A stretch of DNA of 64,000 bases, from positions 1-64,000 of the forward strand of contig NZ_JAQSDR010000012.1 in NCBI RefSeq assembly GCF_029946005.1. Reading direction: 5' to 3'. Shown piece after piece: positions 53,648 through 62,508 of this stretch. Positions within the stretch are counted from its first letter, which is position 1; every line of letters begins with the position of its first letter. The notes under the pieces were generated by a model. It saw only the letters and a program-made list of their open reading frames with translations, searched no databases and was not told the DNA's origin. The position numbers and the translations under genes were made by a program. Source of the stretch: Aquabacterium sp. GTDB lineage: Bacteria > Pseudomonadota > Gammaproteobacteria > Burkholderiales > Burkholderiaceae_C.

Positions 53648-55675
53648 TTACTTGGTTATCGTCACAAACAAAGGACCATCCGCTTCGCTCATGACGACCG
53701 AGCGTCCTGTGCTGGTTACGGTGGGCTGCACAACTGTGCCGTCCCAACGAGTCAGGGTCTTGATGGTCGAAGGCAATTCAACGGTGACCTTGCGATCATT
53801 GGTGTCCGTCCAGAGGGCAAAGGCCCGGTCCGTGGTGCCATCCCAGCGCAGCACGTGTAATCCGGGCGGCACGTCAGGCAGGAAACCCTTGAAAACGCGG
53901 CCCTTCTGAGCACTGTAGAGAGTACGCATGGCGATCATGCCTGGCTTGTCACTGCCATCATTGGTCAAGAGCCCGAAGTTGTGCTCGCGTTCCTTCGGAT
54001 TAGTGCCCGAGTCAAACAGGTCAAAAATGATGGTGATGGGGGCATTCAGTGCCAATTGTGTCAAGACTTTTCGCAGCACCAAGTTGCCTTGACGACGGCG
54101 TGCACGGGGGTCATGGCCATTGCCATAAACGCTGGCATCGATGTCCTCGAACGATGAATAGCCCCATTCCGTGTCCCACAGCTCGACCGACAAGCCCTTG
54201 CTGGCAATCAGTTGTTGAATAGGGCCGATTTCCGAAGCATAGGTTTCAGGTGCTGTCTTACGGTAGGGGTGAATCCCGATCGCATTGAGGCCCGTCAGCT
54301 TACCGGTGTTAAGCATGCTCATCAGGAAGGCTGTGTCCATGTTCGCCAACCCGCCGCTCACCACCTTGGCTTTTGGATCGGCCAAGTGAATTGCGCGGAC
54401 TGTCTTGTTCACCAGATTGGCAAATAGCACAGGATCAGGTGAGGGCCAACGCAGATCCATGTTGGGCTCATTCCAAACTTCGTAGCCGGCGACGTTGTGC
54501 GACTTGTAGCGAAGCGCTGCTTGGCGGCCTAACTCGGCATAGGCGCTTTGGTCAGCATCCGAGCGAGGGGCTGATCCGCCATGGTCAGGGTGCCCATAGT
54601 CGAGGATCCAGAGTACGGACATGCTGCGCTTGTCCAGTTCGGTCACGAGCTCATCGTAGCGGGCGAAGTTGAAAACCCCCTTGGATTCGACACCGTCCCA
54701 ACGCAAATCCTTGCGAACAACTGTAATGCCGGCTGCTTTTAGCTTGTCTAGCTGCGCTGTGGTTCGAACCCCCGCGCCAAGGCGGCCCACGTAGGTGGAT
54801 GGGAATGCGATGCTGGACAGCGGAGCATTTGACTTCAATTCGAATGTGTTATCTGGCGTCTTTAGCAAGGCCACGTTGTCGACTTCAATCGTACCTGGGG
54901 GCGTGGCGATCAGAGTGCTGCTCGCCATGATCGAAACCGACTTCAAGGGGCCGCGGAAGACGCCATTGTTGTCTCCACCCCAGTAGGTTGTGCTTTTGCC
55001 CACGGGGATTTGCACCGATCGCCACCCAGCCGCCGCACCGGAGTGTTCCAGTGTTCGAATTTGCATGGGGAATTGCAAAGTCTGGCCCGAGCCATCGACG
55101 ACGCGTAAGCTCGGGGCAGCCACTCCTTGCAGGTTGCGGATGTCTACCGCGATGGTGGGTTGGTCCGTACTGGCGACGGCTAAATTGGCAGGCAACCGGA
55201 AATTGGCAGCCACGTAGCGACCGCAGGAGTCATTGCTAGGCCTGAAGGTAGGGGTGCCGCAACCTAAATCGTATTGCAGCGCTGCCCCTTTGCCACTCAC
55301 GCCAGCGACTTCGTACAAGCTGCCGTTGGCACCTGGAAACTCCGAACCTGGGTAGAACAGCCAGTTCGACGTCTTGTCAGCATCGGTGTCAAACGTCGAG
55401 ATCATGGCGGAAACAGCGGGCGCCCACGAAGGCGAGGTGTCCACGGCATCGGTCACGACCGCTGGGGGAGGGGCCACTACCACTGGCGTGGTAGGTGTGG
55501 TGGGGGTACTTGTTGAACCGCCAGAAACTGGCGTGGTAGGTGTGGTGGGCACGGCTTCGGGAACGGCGTTGCCGCCCGAGGTTGCGGGTGGCGTTGAGCC
55601 GCCGCCGCCGCCACAGCCTGCCAAAACAATCGACGCGATACAGGCCAGTGCGATCAAACGGTACTTACTCACCAT
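53648..55675 (-). CDS. Lipoprotein with GH39/GH5-like glycosidase domain
   Basis: From the ATG at 55675 (MVSKYRLIALACIASIVLAGC), preceded by AGGA, the product has 675 residues. It has a lipoprotein signal with Cys21, and a Pro/Thr/Gly linker with a repeated PTTPTTPV block. A jelly-roll-like binding module (about 75-280) follows, then a TIM-barrel glycosidase with AGYEVWNEPNMDLRW (acid/base Glu) and SVELWDTEWGYSS (nucleophile Glu), and a small beta domain at the end. It would act on glycans at the cell surface. The palindrome at 55901-55919 lies 226 bp upstream. The listed start at 55786 is far upstream of the signal peptide and is rejected. Confidence 0.88.
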   Translation of the reverse strand: MVSKYRLIALACIASIVLAGCGGGGGSTPPATSGGNAVPEAVPTTPTTPVSGGSTSTPTTPTTPVVVAPPPAVVTDAVDTSPSWAPAVSAMISTFDTDADKTSNWLFYPGSEFPGANGSLYEVAGVSGKGAALQYDLGCGTPTFRPSNDSCGRYVAANFRLPANLAVASTDQPTIAVDIRNLQGVAAPSLRVVDGSGQTLQFPMQIRTLEHSGAAAGWRSVQIPVGKSTTYWGGDNNGVFRGPLKSVSIMASSTLIATPPGTIEVDNVALLKTPDNTFELKSNAPLSSIAFPSTYVGRLGAGVRTTAQLDKLKAAGITVVRKDLRWDGVESKGVFNFARYDELVTELDKRSMSVLWILDYGHPDHGGSAPRSDADQSAYAELGRQAALRYKSHNVAGYEVWNEPNMDLRWPSPDPVLFANLVNKTVRAIHLADPKAKVVSGGLANMDTAFLMSMLNTGKLTGLNAIGIHPYRKTAPETYASEIGPIQQLIASKGLSVELWDTEWGYSSFEDIDASVYGNGHDPRARRRQGNLVLRKVLTQLALNAPITIIFDLFDSGTNPKEREHNFGLLTNDGSDKPGMIAMRTLYSAQKGRVFKGFLPDVPPGLHVLRWDGTTDRAFALWTDTNDRKVTVELPSTIKTLTRWDGTVVQPTVTSTGRSVVMSEADGPLFVTITK
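55482..55549. repeat. 23-bp direct repeat coding the Pro/Thr linker
   Basis: ACTGGCGTGGTAGGTGTGGT, continuing GGG, occurs at 55482-55504 and again at 55527-55549 inside the glycosidase-like lipoprotein gene. It encodes PTTPTTPV-type linker blocks and may change length by slippage. Confidence 0.85.
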
Positions 55676-55900
55676 ATCTATCCTAAATTGCGTATTCATG
55701 TGCTCTGCGACAATGTCGAACTCATTAACCAAAATGTGAGTCAAGCTTAATTGGCAGAGCCAAATGAAGGCTATGAAGCATTGCACACTATGGAGAGGGG
55801 ATACAGAGCGTTACAGCACTGGCATCTGGGCATATCTGCAGATTCTAAAGAATTGGAATCCACAGGTCTGTAGCGGTATCCACTAGCATTTCTTCGCGTT

Positions 55901-55919
55901 CCCCCTTGAGTGAGGGGGG
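55901..55919. promoter_or_regulatory. EPS-locus palindrome, copy 3 (upstream of the lipoprotein glycosidase)
   Basis: CCCCCTTGAGTGAGGGGGG is the third copy of the motif. It lies between the acyltransferase stop and the divergent end of the leader of the lipoprotein gene, on the 5' side of the latter. Confidence 0.6.
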
Positions 55920-55929
55920 CGCAGGCCCG

Positions 55930-57036
55930 TCAAACGCTACTTGTGTTACTTATAGATACACTTTCCCTGGGTTTGGTCAAGCGGTGTCCCCACTGATTGG
56001 CTGGAGCTTCGATCAGTCGGTAACTGGCCTCAGCGATCGCCAAGCAAAGTACGCTTCCGGCAAGCATGTAGTAGCCTACATGAAATCCATAGATTGCATG
56101 ACTGTTGCTGGTGCCAATAATGACAGCCATTGCGATGGGGTGAAAAAGGTATATCGAATAACTTATTTTCCCCATCCAAATTAAGACGCGTGGTGGGCGC
56201 TGTAGATAGAAAAGACCCAGGCCGAAAATTAGCAGGCCTAGCAAATGTGATGAACCAAACCGAATAGGTGAATCGGTCAACCTGTGTCCGCTGGCTAGAT
56301 ATACCACCACCACCACCACGGGAACGCCAAAATTTAATACCGTGCCAATGACGGCAAAAAAATTGATCCGTTGGTCTTTCCAAGATGCATCAAAGGCTGT
56401 TCTGTAAACAGCGCCTAAAAACATGATGCCTAGCAAAAAAGGTGCGTAAGCTATTTCCTTGAGTGGCGTTAACTCATGGTGTCTGCTGAAGTAAATCTGA
56501 GATATGCCAAAAATCAGCAGTGAACCCAGGGAGGCCAGTAAAAGAGCACCTGGACGATGCAATACTTTGGCAACAAATAAAACTGCACAGCTAATATAAA
56601 AAATCAGTTCTATTTGTAAAGTCCAATAAAGGCCAAGTATGTGTTTTTCTCCCCAAATGCTTTGAAGCATTGTGGTGTTCGCCGCCACAGTGCTTAGGCT
56701 GTAAGTTTGATCGAGCATCCAATGGTGAACCACAATGGCGACCAGGATGGATACCCAATAAGCTGGATAAAGGCGGAATAAGCGCTTGATTGCAAAACCT
56801 CTGATCGGGTCCGTTTGTCCCAGCTTGAGGCTGCTTGGAATGATGAAGCCACTTATCAGGAAAAAACAGACGACACCAACTCTCCCGAAGTCAACCAACC
56901 AAGGGATGTCGTAGAAGCCCGTGCCATTTGCAGCAACACCTGGAATCCGCAAGAAAGATTCCGAAAAATGTTGCCAAACCACCAGAATCGCAGCTATCGC
57001 ACGAAGAGCATCGAGTGGGGAAAACCTATTTTGCAT
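55930..57036 (-). CDS. Acyltransferase family 3 (OafA-like) membrane protein
   Basis: From the ATG at 57036 the product has 368 residues: MQNRFSPLDALRAIAAILVVWQHFSESFL with the family RxxA and His, then about ten helices, FFLISGFIIPSSL, RLFRLYPAYWVSI and SIYLFHPIAM. These integral membrane enzymes O-acetylate or otherwise acylate sugars of surface polymers. There is no C-terminal SGNH domain. GC is low relative to the locus edges. It is last in the minus-strand EPS operon. Confidence 0.93.
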   Translation of the reverse strand: MQNRFSPLDALRAIAAILVVWQHFSESFLRIPGVAANGTGFYDIPWLVDFGRVGVVCFFLISGFIIPSSLKLGQTDPIRGFAIKRLFRLYPAYWVSILVAIVVHHWMLDQTYSLSTVAANTTMLQSIWGEKHILGLYWTLQIELIFYISCAVLFVAKVLHRPGALLLASLGSLLIFGISQIYFSRHHELTPLKEIAYAPFLLGIMFLGAVYRTAFDASWKDQRINFFAVIGTVLNFGVPVVVVVVYLASGHRLTDSPIRFGSSHLLGLLIFGLGLFYLQRPPRVLIWMGKISYSIYLFHPIAMAVIIGTSNSHAIYGFHVGYYMLAGSVLCLAIAEASYRLIEAPANQWGHRLTKPRESVSISNTSSV

Positions 57037-57077
57037 TGAGATGACTGCTGGATACGGTAGGTTTAGTGCTTGTGTTC

Positions 57078-58385
57078 TCAATCTGGAGTGGCATGAGCCT
57101 CTTCCGGCTGAGAAAGCAAGCCCCATGCAAGCCCCATGGCGATGGGAGAGAAGGCATCGTCAGCGATGTTAGTCACGATGCCGTAGCCAAGGCCCATGAC
57201 GGCCACGGTAAAGGCGGAATTAGAGACACCGCGCCGATTTTGGGCGTGTTTAAAGACCCGTATATAAAAAAACACAAACAAGGTCGTACCAATGAGGCCG
57301 AAATTCCCCATCAAAAATAGGTGCAAATTATCGACCACTGTGTAGTTGTTGGTTCTTCCCGAAAAAAGTGAAGGCAAACCAACGCCACCCAAGCCCTCGC
57401 CGATCAGCCAGTTATACCAGTGCTTGAAATTGTTCAAGGTGGCCGGCCATGTATTGGCGATGCGGTCGGCGAAAGATGAGAGTAAGTAAGGGCTGGATCT
57501 GAAGAAGCCGAAGCCTGGGTTAACCACCCAGGAAATCAAGGGGGCAAGAAGACCAACCAAAAAGAAAGTCGTGGCCAAGGATTTACCGGCCAAGGATCTG
57601 AGGCTGGATCCTATAGGCAACAGAGAAATGCTGGCCACACCGGTATAAGCCAAGACTAAACCTTTGCTGGTGGTGAGGTAAATGCCTGCGGCCCCGATGA
57701 ACATCACGCACAAACGAAGCCAATAATTCTTCATGGTGATGAGCATTGCCACACCCGTGAGTCCCAGAATGCCTGCGGCCACGGGCGATGCACGCGTCAG
57801 TCCGGCCAAGCGACGCTCTCCGCCAGCGACCCACCAGACGCGGCTCATGTCAGTTGCACCGAAAGCACTTTCAAAAGAAGCGCCTTCCCAGGGGTATATG
57901 TAAAACTTGTTGACTAGCACCCCCGCAGCGGTAATAAAAAACAGAGAAACCGTGGCGTATTTGAAATGTTTTGGATAGGCTAAAATGGATGTGTAGGCGC
58001 TGAGTCCAAACAAGAATGTTGCAAATATCTTGATGGCGAATAAACCAGAAAAGAATGCATTGCCTAAGAAAATAGTGGCAAACAACGTGGTGATCATTAA
58101 ATAAATCAACAGTTGTAGCTGTGTCTTTTGGCGTTCGAAATTTGTCCGTTTGAGCAACAGGCCGGTGAGAATGATTGAGGCGGATATCAGATCACGGGCG
58201 TACAGCAGGGTTGCTATTTTTAAATACGACAGCACGAACCGCACGGGGCCTTCAAACGCGACCGTAGTGATGTAAATAGCCAAACCCAAAAATATGAGTT
58301 TGTCGAGTTGACTGGGACTTGCGGCTGCCTTTGAGTTGGGAGGAAAGGCAGTGTAAGAAGTCCGTATCGGGATGGCGCTAGACAT
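57078..58385 (-). CDS. O-antigen ligase/Wzy-like polymerase
   Basis: The 435-residue protein has about twelve helices and a large loop between them (WWVAGGERRLAGLTRASPVAAGILGLTGVAMLI, then GLGGVGLPSLFSGRTNNYTVVDNLHLFLMGNFGLIGTTLF). The RxxG...H-type arrangement VDNLHLFLMGNFGLIG resembles the O-antigen ligase/polymerase superfamily, where a conserved His near the last loop is essential. As the only such protein in this operon it is the likely repeat-unit polymerase. It overlaps the upstream glycosyltransferase gene by 8 bp. Confidence 0.82.
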   Translation of the reverse strand: MSSAIPIRTSYTAFPPNSKAAASPSQLDKLIFLGLAIYITTVAFEGPVRFVLSYLKIATLLYARDLISASIILTGLLLKRTNFERQKTQLQLLIYLMITTLFATIFLGNAFFSGLFAIKIFATFLFGLSAYTSILAYPKHFKYATVSLFFITAAGVLVNKFYIYPWEGASFESAFGATDMSRVWWVAGGERRLAGLTRASPVAAGILGLTGVAMLITMKNYWLRLCVMFIGAAGIYLTTSKGLVLAYTGVASISLLPIGSSLRSLAGKSLATTFFLVGLLAPLISWVVNPGFGFFRSSPYLLSSFADRIANTWPATLNNFKHWYNWLIGEGLGGVGLPSLFSGRTNNYTVVDNLHLFLMGNFGLIGTTLFVFFYIRVFKHAQNRRGVSNSAFTVAVMGLGYGIVTNIADDAFSPIAMGLAWGLLSQPEEAHATPD

Positions 58386-59595
58386 GGCATGCCTCCTTGA
58401 ACAGCGATTCGTGCTCGCGCAGCATCGCTGAAAAATCCACGAAACGAGCCACCGAGGCCCGCGCTCTGGTGTGCATCTGTGAAATGATTTCGGGGTGGCG
58501 GGCCGCGTTCACAATGGCGGCCTTCAAGGCACCGGGCGCGTCGGGATCGAACAGTACGCCATTGACGCCGTCCTGAACGATTTCGGGAATGCCGCCACGC
58601 CGGGCGCCAATCACCGGCACGCCTTGGCTGATGGATTCATACACCACGCCTGGCAGGGGGTCGTTCCATTGCGAGGGCGCAATGCACACATCAATTTGCT
58701 GAAAGAAAGCCATGGCATCGGCCTTGCCCAAGAACTTCACCACGTTGGGTGGGGCCAGGGCCTTGAGCTGGGCTTCATAGCCGGGCTCGCCAGTGCCGGC
58801 CACCAACAGGGTGATGCCGGGCACCTCTTGGGCCGCCAGCACAAAGGCCTCGATCAAGGGCTGGATGCCTTTGACCTCGGTCAGTGCCCCGATGAAGCCA
58901 AACACCACAGGCCGCTGCTGGCTCGTCAGTGGTGCGCGGGGCGCGGGTTCTGGCAGATCGCGGGCGTTGTAGATCACGCGCTTGATGGGCGTGTTCTTGA
59001 AAATGCCTGCCGCCAGGTGCGTGTTCAGGATGGATTGGCTGACCGACAGCACGGCCGATACCTTGTCGGACAAGGCGGCATGCGGCCGCCTGAAAATCTG
59101 GCAGGTGCTGCAGGCCTGCTCGCAAATGCGCCCGTTCTTGTACATGGTGACGCTGGGGCAGATCAGGTAGTAGTCGTGCATCACATGCACGATGGGGATG
59201 CCCAGGCGCTGGGCCTGCTGCCACACCGCCACCGACAGGCCCGACAGGTTGTTGGACACCACCACATCGGGCTTGACCTGCTGCATCACTTCGCGGATGG
59301 GGCGGGCCATGAACAGGTTGTTGCTGTCAATGCCATGCCAGAGCATGCGCTTCCAGGTGGGGCGCGCCTCTTTGGGGAAGCTCCAGTACACATTGCGCTG
59401 CTTGAGCCGGTGCACCTCGATGCCATTGACGTTGTCACGCGCATCGGCATCGGCCGAGACGAGCGCCGACACCCGATGCCCGCGCGCGGCCATGCCTTCG
59501 GCCATGGCCCGCAACATGACCTCGGCCCCGCCACCCACGTGCGGGTGGTAGGAGGTGTTGGTGTACAGGATGTTCAAGCGAACTGTCGTTTCCAC
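58378..59595 (-). CDS. Glycosyltransferase family 4 protein
   Basis: The 405-residue GT-B enzyme has NILYTNTSYHPHVGGGAEVMLRAMAEGMAARGHRVSALV at the N-terminus, VVFGFIGALTEVKGIQPLIEAFVLA and PSQWNDPLPGVVYESISQGVPVIGARRGGIPEIVQDGVNG in the donor domain. A Cys-rich segment RICEQACSTCQIF is seen in several EPS glycosyltransferases of this type and could bind a metal. It overlaps its neighbours by 8 and 22 bp. Confidence 0.93.
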   Translation of the reverse strand: METTVRLNILYTNTSYHPHVGGGAEVMLRAMAEGMAARGHRVSALVSADADARDNVNGIEVHRLKQRNVYWSFPKEARPTWKRMLWHGIDSNNLFMARPIREVMQQVKPDVVVSNNLSGLSVAVWQQAQRLGIPIVHVMHDYYLICPSVTMYKNGRICEQACSTCQIFRRPHAALSDKVSAVLSVSQSILNTHLAAGIFKNTPIKRVIYNARDLPEPAPRAPLTSQQRPVVFGFIGALTEVKGIQPLIEAFVLAAQEVPGITLLVAGTGEPGYEAQLKALAPPNVVKFLGKADAMAFFQQIDVCIAPSQWNDPLPGVVYESISQGVPVIGARRGGIPEIVQDGVNGVLFDPDAPGALKAAIVNAARHPEIISQMHTRARASVARFVDFSAMLREHESLFKEACHV

Positions 59596-60518
59596 TGGTT
59601 GATTTGCTCAAACGGCATCTTGATGGACACGGGCTGGGGGTTGTTGATCCATTGCTCAATGCCGGCGATGTCGGCGCGGGGCAGGGTTTGCAGGCCGGTG
59701 TCGCGTCCGATCTCGGCGGCGCGGTTGTCCACCTCCAGGATCAGGGTGCGGCGGCCATGCTGCAGGGCCCGGATGCCGCCGTGCAGGCGGTTGCCCACGT
59801 AGTCGCAATCGGTGGTGGCCAAGAAATCATTGAAGGCGGCCAGCGTGGGCGCGATCACCTTGACCTTGTCGCCCACCTGCGATTTGGCGTACTCCAGGTC
59901 TTCAAACATTTGCGACCAGAAGTACACCTGCTCGTAGTTCTTGAGCACGGTGTCCATCCACTGGCGGTCAACCTCGATGTTCTTGAGGTATTCGGTCACC
60001 GTCATGACGGCGATCTTGGCCTTGTGCGTGGGCAGCTTGCTGCAGTGCTCGGGCGTCAGGCTCCACATGGTGGGGCAGCCGGTGTAGACCACGTTCTTGA
60101 TGCCGATGGCGTGCAGGTGCTTCTCGGTGTAGCGATCGCGCACCGAGTGCAGGTGCTTTTTGGACAGCATGGAGCGCAGGATGAAGGCGGTGGCAAAGTC
60201 AGGCACCGATTGGTATTTGTGCCAGCCCACGCCGCACAGCACGGCATTCTTGACCTTGAAAACGTCTTGCAGGCGCAGCTTCCACTGGCGGTACCAGAGC
60301 CAGTGGCTGGTCAGCATGTTGGTGCCGCCCACGAACGAGAGGGGGCTTTTGGCGATCTGCTCCAGGCCGCCCTTGCCGGGGCAATCGTGCGTGGGCACGT
60401 GCAGCAGGTAGTCGTCCGGAAAGATCTCGTACAGGGCGGAGTTGACCGCATCCATGATGATGAAGTCGCCCAGGTTGTCGGTGACCTGGCTGGGGTCGAA
60501 TACGACGATTTTCCGCAT
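59574..60518 (-). CDS. Polysaccharide pyruvyl transferase family protein
   Basis: The 314-residue product has the family start (VVFDPSQVTDNLGDFIIMDAVNSAL) and the C-terminal YVGNRLHGGIRALQHGRRTLILEVDNRAAEIGRDTG, with the RLHG motif that binds CMP/UDP-linked substrates. Members add ketal pyruvate to polysaccharide sugars, giving negative charge. The fold is GT-B-like. It lies 24 bp after the flippase gene and overlaps the next glycosyltransferase. Confidence 0.92.
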   Translation of the reverse strand: MRKIVVFDPSQVTDNLGDFIIMDAVNSALYEIFPDDYLLHVPTHDCPGKGGLEQIAKSPLSFVGGTNMLTSHWLWYRQWKLRLQDVFKVKNAVLCGVGWHKYQSVPDFATAFILRSMLSKKHLHSVRDRYTEKHLHAIGIKNVVYTGCPTMWSLTPEHCSKLPTHKAKIAVMTVTEYLKNIEVDRQWMDTVLKNYEQVYFWSQMFEDLEYAKSQVGDKVKVIAPTLAAFNDFLATTDCDYVGNRLHGGIRALQHGRRTLILEVDNRAAEIGRDTGLQTLPRADIAGIEQWINNPQPVSIKMPFEQINQWKRQFA

Positions 60519-60542
60519 TTGCTTCTTTCTTGATCCGAGGGT

Positions 60543-61775
60543 CTATCGAGTTTTCTGGTGAACAATGGCCGCCATGCTCAAGGCCAGGAAGCATTGGCAG
60601 GCATAGGCCGAGATGACGGCGCCCATCCACGAGTAGTGCTGAATCAGCACAAAATTCAGCAGCACTGCCAGCACCGCCGCAAAGATCTGCACCATGCTCC
60701 TGGCCCGCTGATGGTTGGCAGCGGCCAGGGCATCAGACATGGCGCTTTGCATGAACAGGGGTATGGGCAAAAAGGCCAGAGCGCGCATGATGTCAACGGA
60801 CAAAGCGTATTTCGGGCCAATGACCAGGGGTAGCAGCGGTGCCAGGGCATAAATCATAATGCCCACGGCCGTTCCGTAGAGGACGCCCACCACCATGGCA
60901 CGTCTGGCAATGCGTGCTGTTTCTGCAAGACCATGCGTGCCGCCGGCCCGGTACATCTTGGCTTGCAAGGCCAGCAGGCCTGCGGTCAGTGGCGTGGTGG
61001 CCATGTAGACCAGCCTGAAGGCGGCCGTGTAGGCGCCGTTGATGCTCATGGGTTCGAAGCGCGGCAGGATGGCTTTGTCGATGTCGATGTAGACCCCGCG
61101 TGCGGCAAATCCCATCGAAAAGAACACGCCCTGCTTGATGTCAGTGCGCATTTTCGGGAAGTCGATGCTCATGCCCTTGGTGGTCTTGAGTGTGTAGCTC
61201 ATGATCAGCACGGTGGCCAACCCACCACCCACGATGTGAGCCAGTGCCCAGTCACGGGCGGTTTGCAGGCCCAGCTGCATCAATACCAAGGCGCCCACAA
61301 ACCGCAAGCTGCTTTGCAGCACCAGGAACTTGCTGGCCACGGCGTGGCGGTCCAGCCCGAAGAACACGTGCTGCGAGATGTCGACCGCTTTGGTGAAGAC
61401 GAGTTCAGAGATGCAGAACAGGAAGGCGATCAGCAGAAAGCCAGGGTCATCATCCCAGATGTAGAAGCCGGCCAGCACCAGGGCCGTGAGCACGGACCCT
61501 GACAGCAGGCCCGCAGTCAGCGAGTTGCCATACAACCGAGCGATGGCCTGTTCGCCCCGGGCCAGCTGCATCACCATCATGTTGGCGGTGCCCAGCCCGG
61601 AAAAGGGCAGCAAGGCCGCCGTGATGGCCAGGATACCGGCCACCTTGCCAAATTCATGGGGGCCCAGGGTGCGTGCCACCACCAGCAGTTGAAACCCCTG
61701 CACGGCGGCCACGCCTAACTGACCCAGGATCAGCGGTAATACATTAGTTTTGAAAAATGCCAACCGCTGGTTCAC
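60543..61775 (-). CDS. Oligosaccharide flippase (Wzx-like)
   Basis: The 410-residue MOP-superfamily protein has about twelve helices, starting LPLILGQLGVAAVQGFQLLVVARTLGPHEFGKVAGILAITAALLPFSGLG, the classical start of polysaccharide exporters. It would move lipid-linked repeat units to the periplasmic side for the Wzy-like polymerase. It is downstream of EpsI in the minus-strand operon. Confidence 0.92.
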   Translation of the reverse strand: MNQRLAFFKTNVLPLILGQLGVAAVQGFQLLVVARTLGPHEFGKVAGILAITAALLPFSGLGTANMMVMQLARGEQAIARLYGNSLTAGLLSGSVLTALVLAGFYIWDDDPGFLLIAFLFCISELVFTKAVDISQHVFFGLDRHAVASKFLVLQSSLRFVGALVLMQLGLQTARDWALAHIVGGGLATVLIMSYTLKTTKGMSIDFPKMRTDIKQGVFFSMGFAARGVYIDIDKAILPRFEPMSINGAYTAAFRLVYMATTPLTAGLLALQAKMYRAGGTHGLAETARIARRAMVVGVLYGTAVGIMIYALAPLLPLVIGPKYALSVDIMRALAFLPIPLFMQSAMSDALAAANHQRARSMVQIFAAVLAVLLNFVLIQHYSWMGAVISAYACQCFLALSMAAIVHQKTR

Positions 61776-61787
61776 ACACAGGCCATT

Positions 61788-62486
61788 TCAGCGAACCAAC
61801 AGGGTGCGTGCTTCAGCGGGGGAGGCGCTGACCATGGCTGCGGCAAACTTTTCCTGCCGTTGAAACAATTCATCGACATTGGTGCCGGGGACTACGCGTT
61901 GCGACACCCGCACCAGCACCCCATCGGTGATGCGCCCTGCCATGCCTTCCTTGAGGATGTGCAGGCGGGTTTCCCAGGCGTTGCCGCTGTAGGTGCCGCC
62001 CAGGCGAATCCAGTAGCTGACGGCTTCCAGGTTGCCGTTGCGGTCTTTGGCCATCAGCCGCTTGCCGGTGACCGGGTGGCCATCCGGGGTGCTCAGCGGG
62101 AAGGTGACGTCGGTGAGGGATTCCACCGTGAAACCTTGGGCGGGGTAGCAAAGCTCCGGCCGATGGATCTTGACTTCCTGGCGTTGGCGTTTGCCCCAGG
62201 CGAGCGCCACCTGGATCATGTGGCCGGTGTCATCGACGTAGCTGCGCATGACACTTTGATCGTAGGGCTGGTCGTAGGTGGTCTCGCCGGTGCTCAAGGA
62301 CACTTGCACCCGGGGGTTGGGCAGCTCGCGCCATGGGCCGATCTGACGAGGCACTGAGCTCTCCAGGATGGATGCATTTTGGATTTCGTGCACGGTGGGG
62401 GTGGCCACCATGGCCAGGACCGCGGAGGCCCCCAAAATGACCGAGACGATGACGCTTCGCACGAGGGTGGATGACGACGATTTCAT
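61788..62486 (-). CDS. epsI: Exosortase-associated protein EpsI
   Basis: The 232-residue protein has an N-terminal membrane helix (SVIVSVILGASAVLAMVATP), then the EpsI domain: PRQIGPWRELP, HMIQVALAWGKRQRQEVKIHRPELCYPAQGFTVESLTD and VSYWIRLGG. The HRPELCYPAQG block with its Cys is the signature of the family, which accompanies exosortases in EPS loci. Here it follows EpsG directly, with no exosortase (EpsH) gene between or after. Confidence 0.95.
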   Translation of the reverse strand: MKSSSSTLVRSVIVSVILGASAVLAMVATPTVHEIQNASILESSVPRQIGPWRELPNPRVQVSLSTGETTYDQPYDQSVMRSYVDDTGHMIQVALAWGKRQRQEVKIHRPELCYPAQGFTVESLTDVTFPLSTPDGHPVTGKRLMAKDRNGNLEAVSYWIRLGGTYSGNAWETRLHILKEGMAGRITDGVLVRVSQRVVPGTNVDELFQRQEKFAAAMVSASPAEARTLLVR

Positions 62487-62508
62487 GACGTTTCAGCCTT
62501 GCCTTTAC

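Noticed and set aside
55482-55549. Possible start of a CRISPR-like repeat array
   Set aside because: Only two 23-bp copies, in frame in a Pro/Thr linker of a lipoprotein, with no spacers of constant length and no cas genes.
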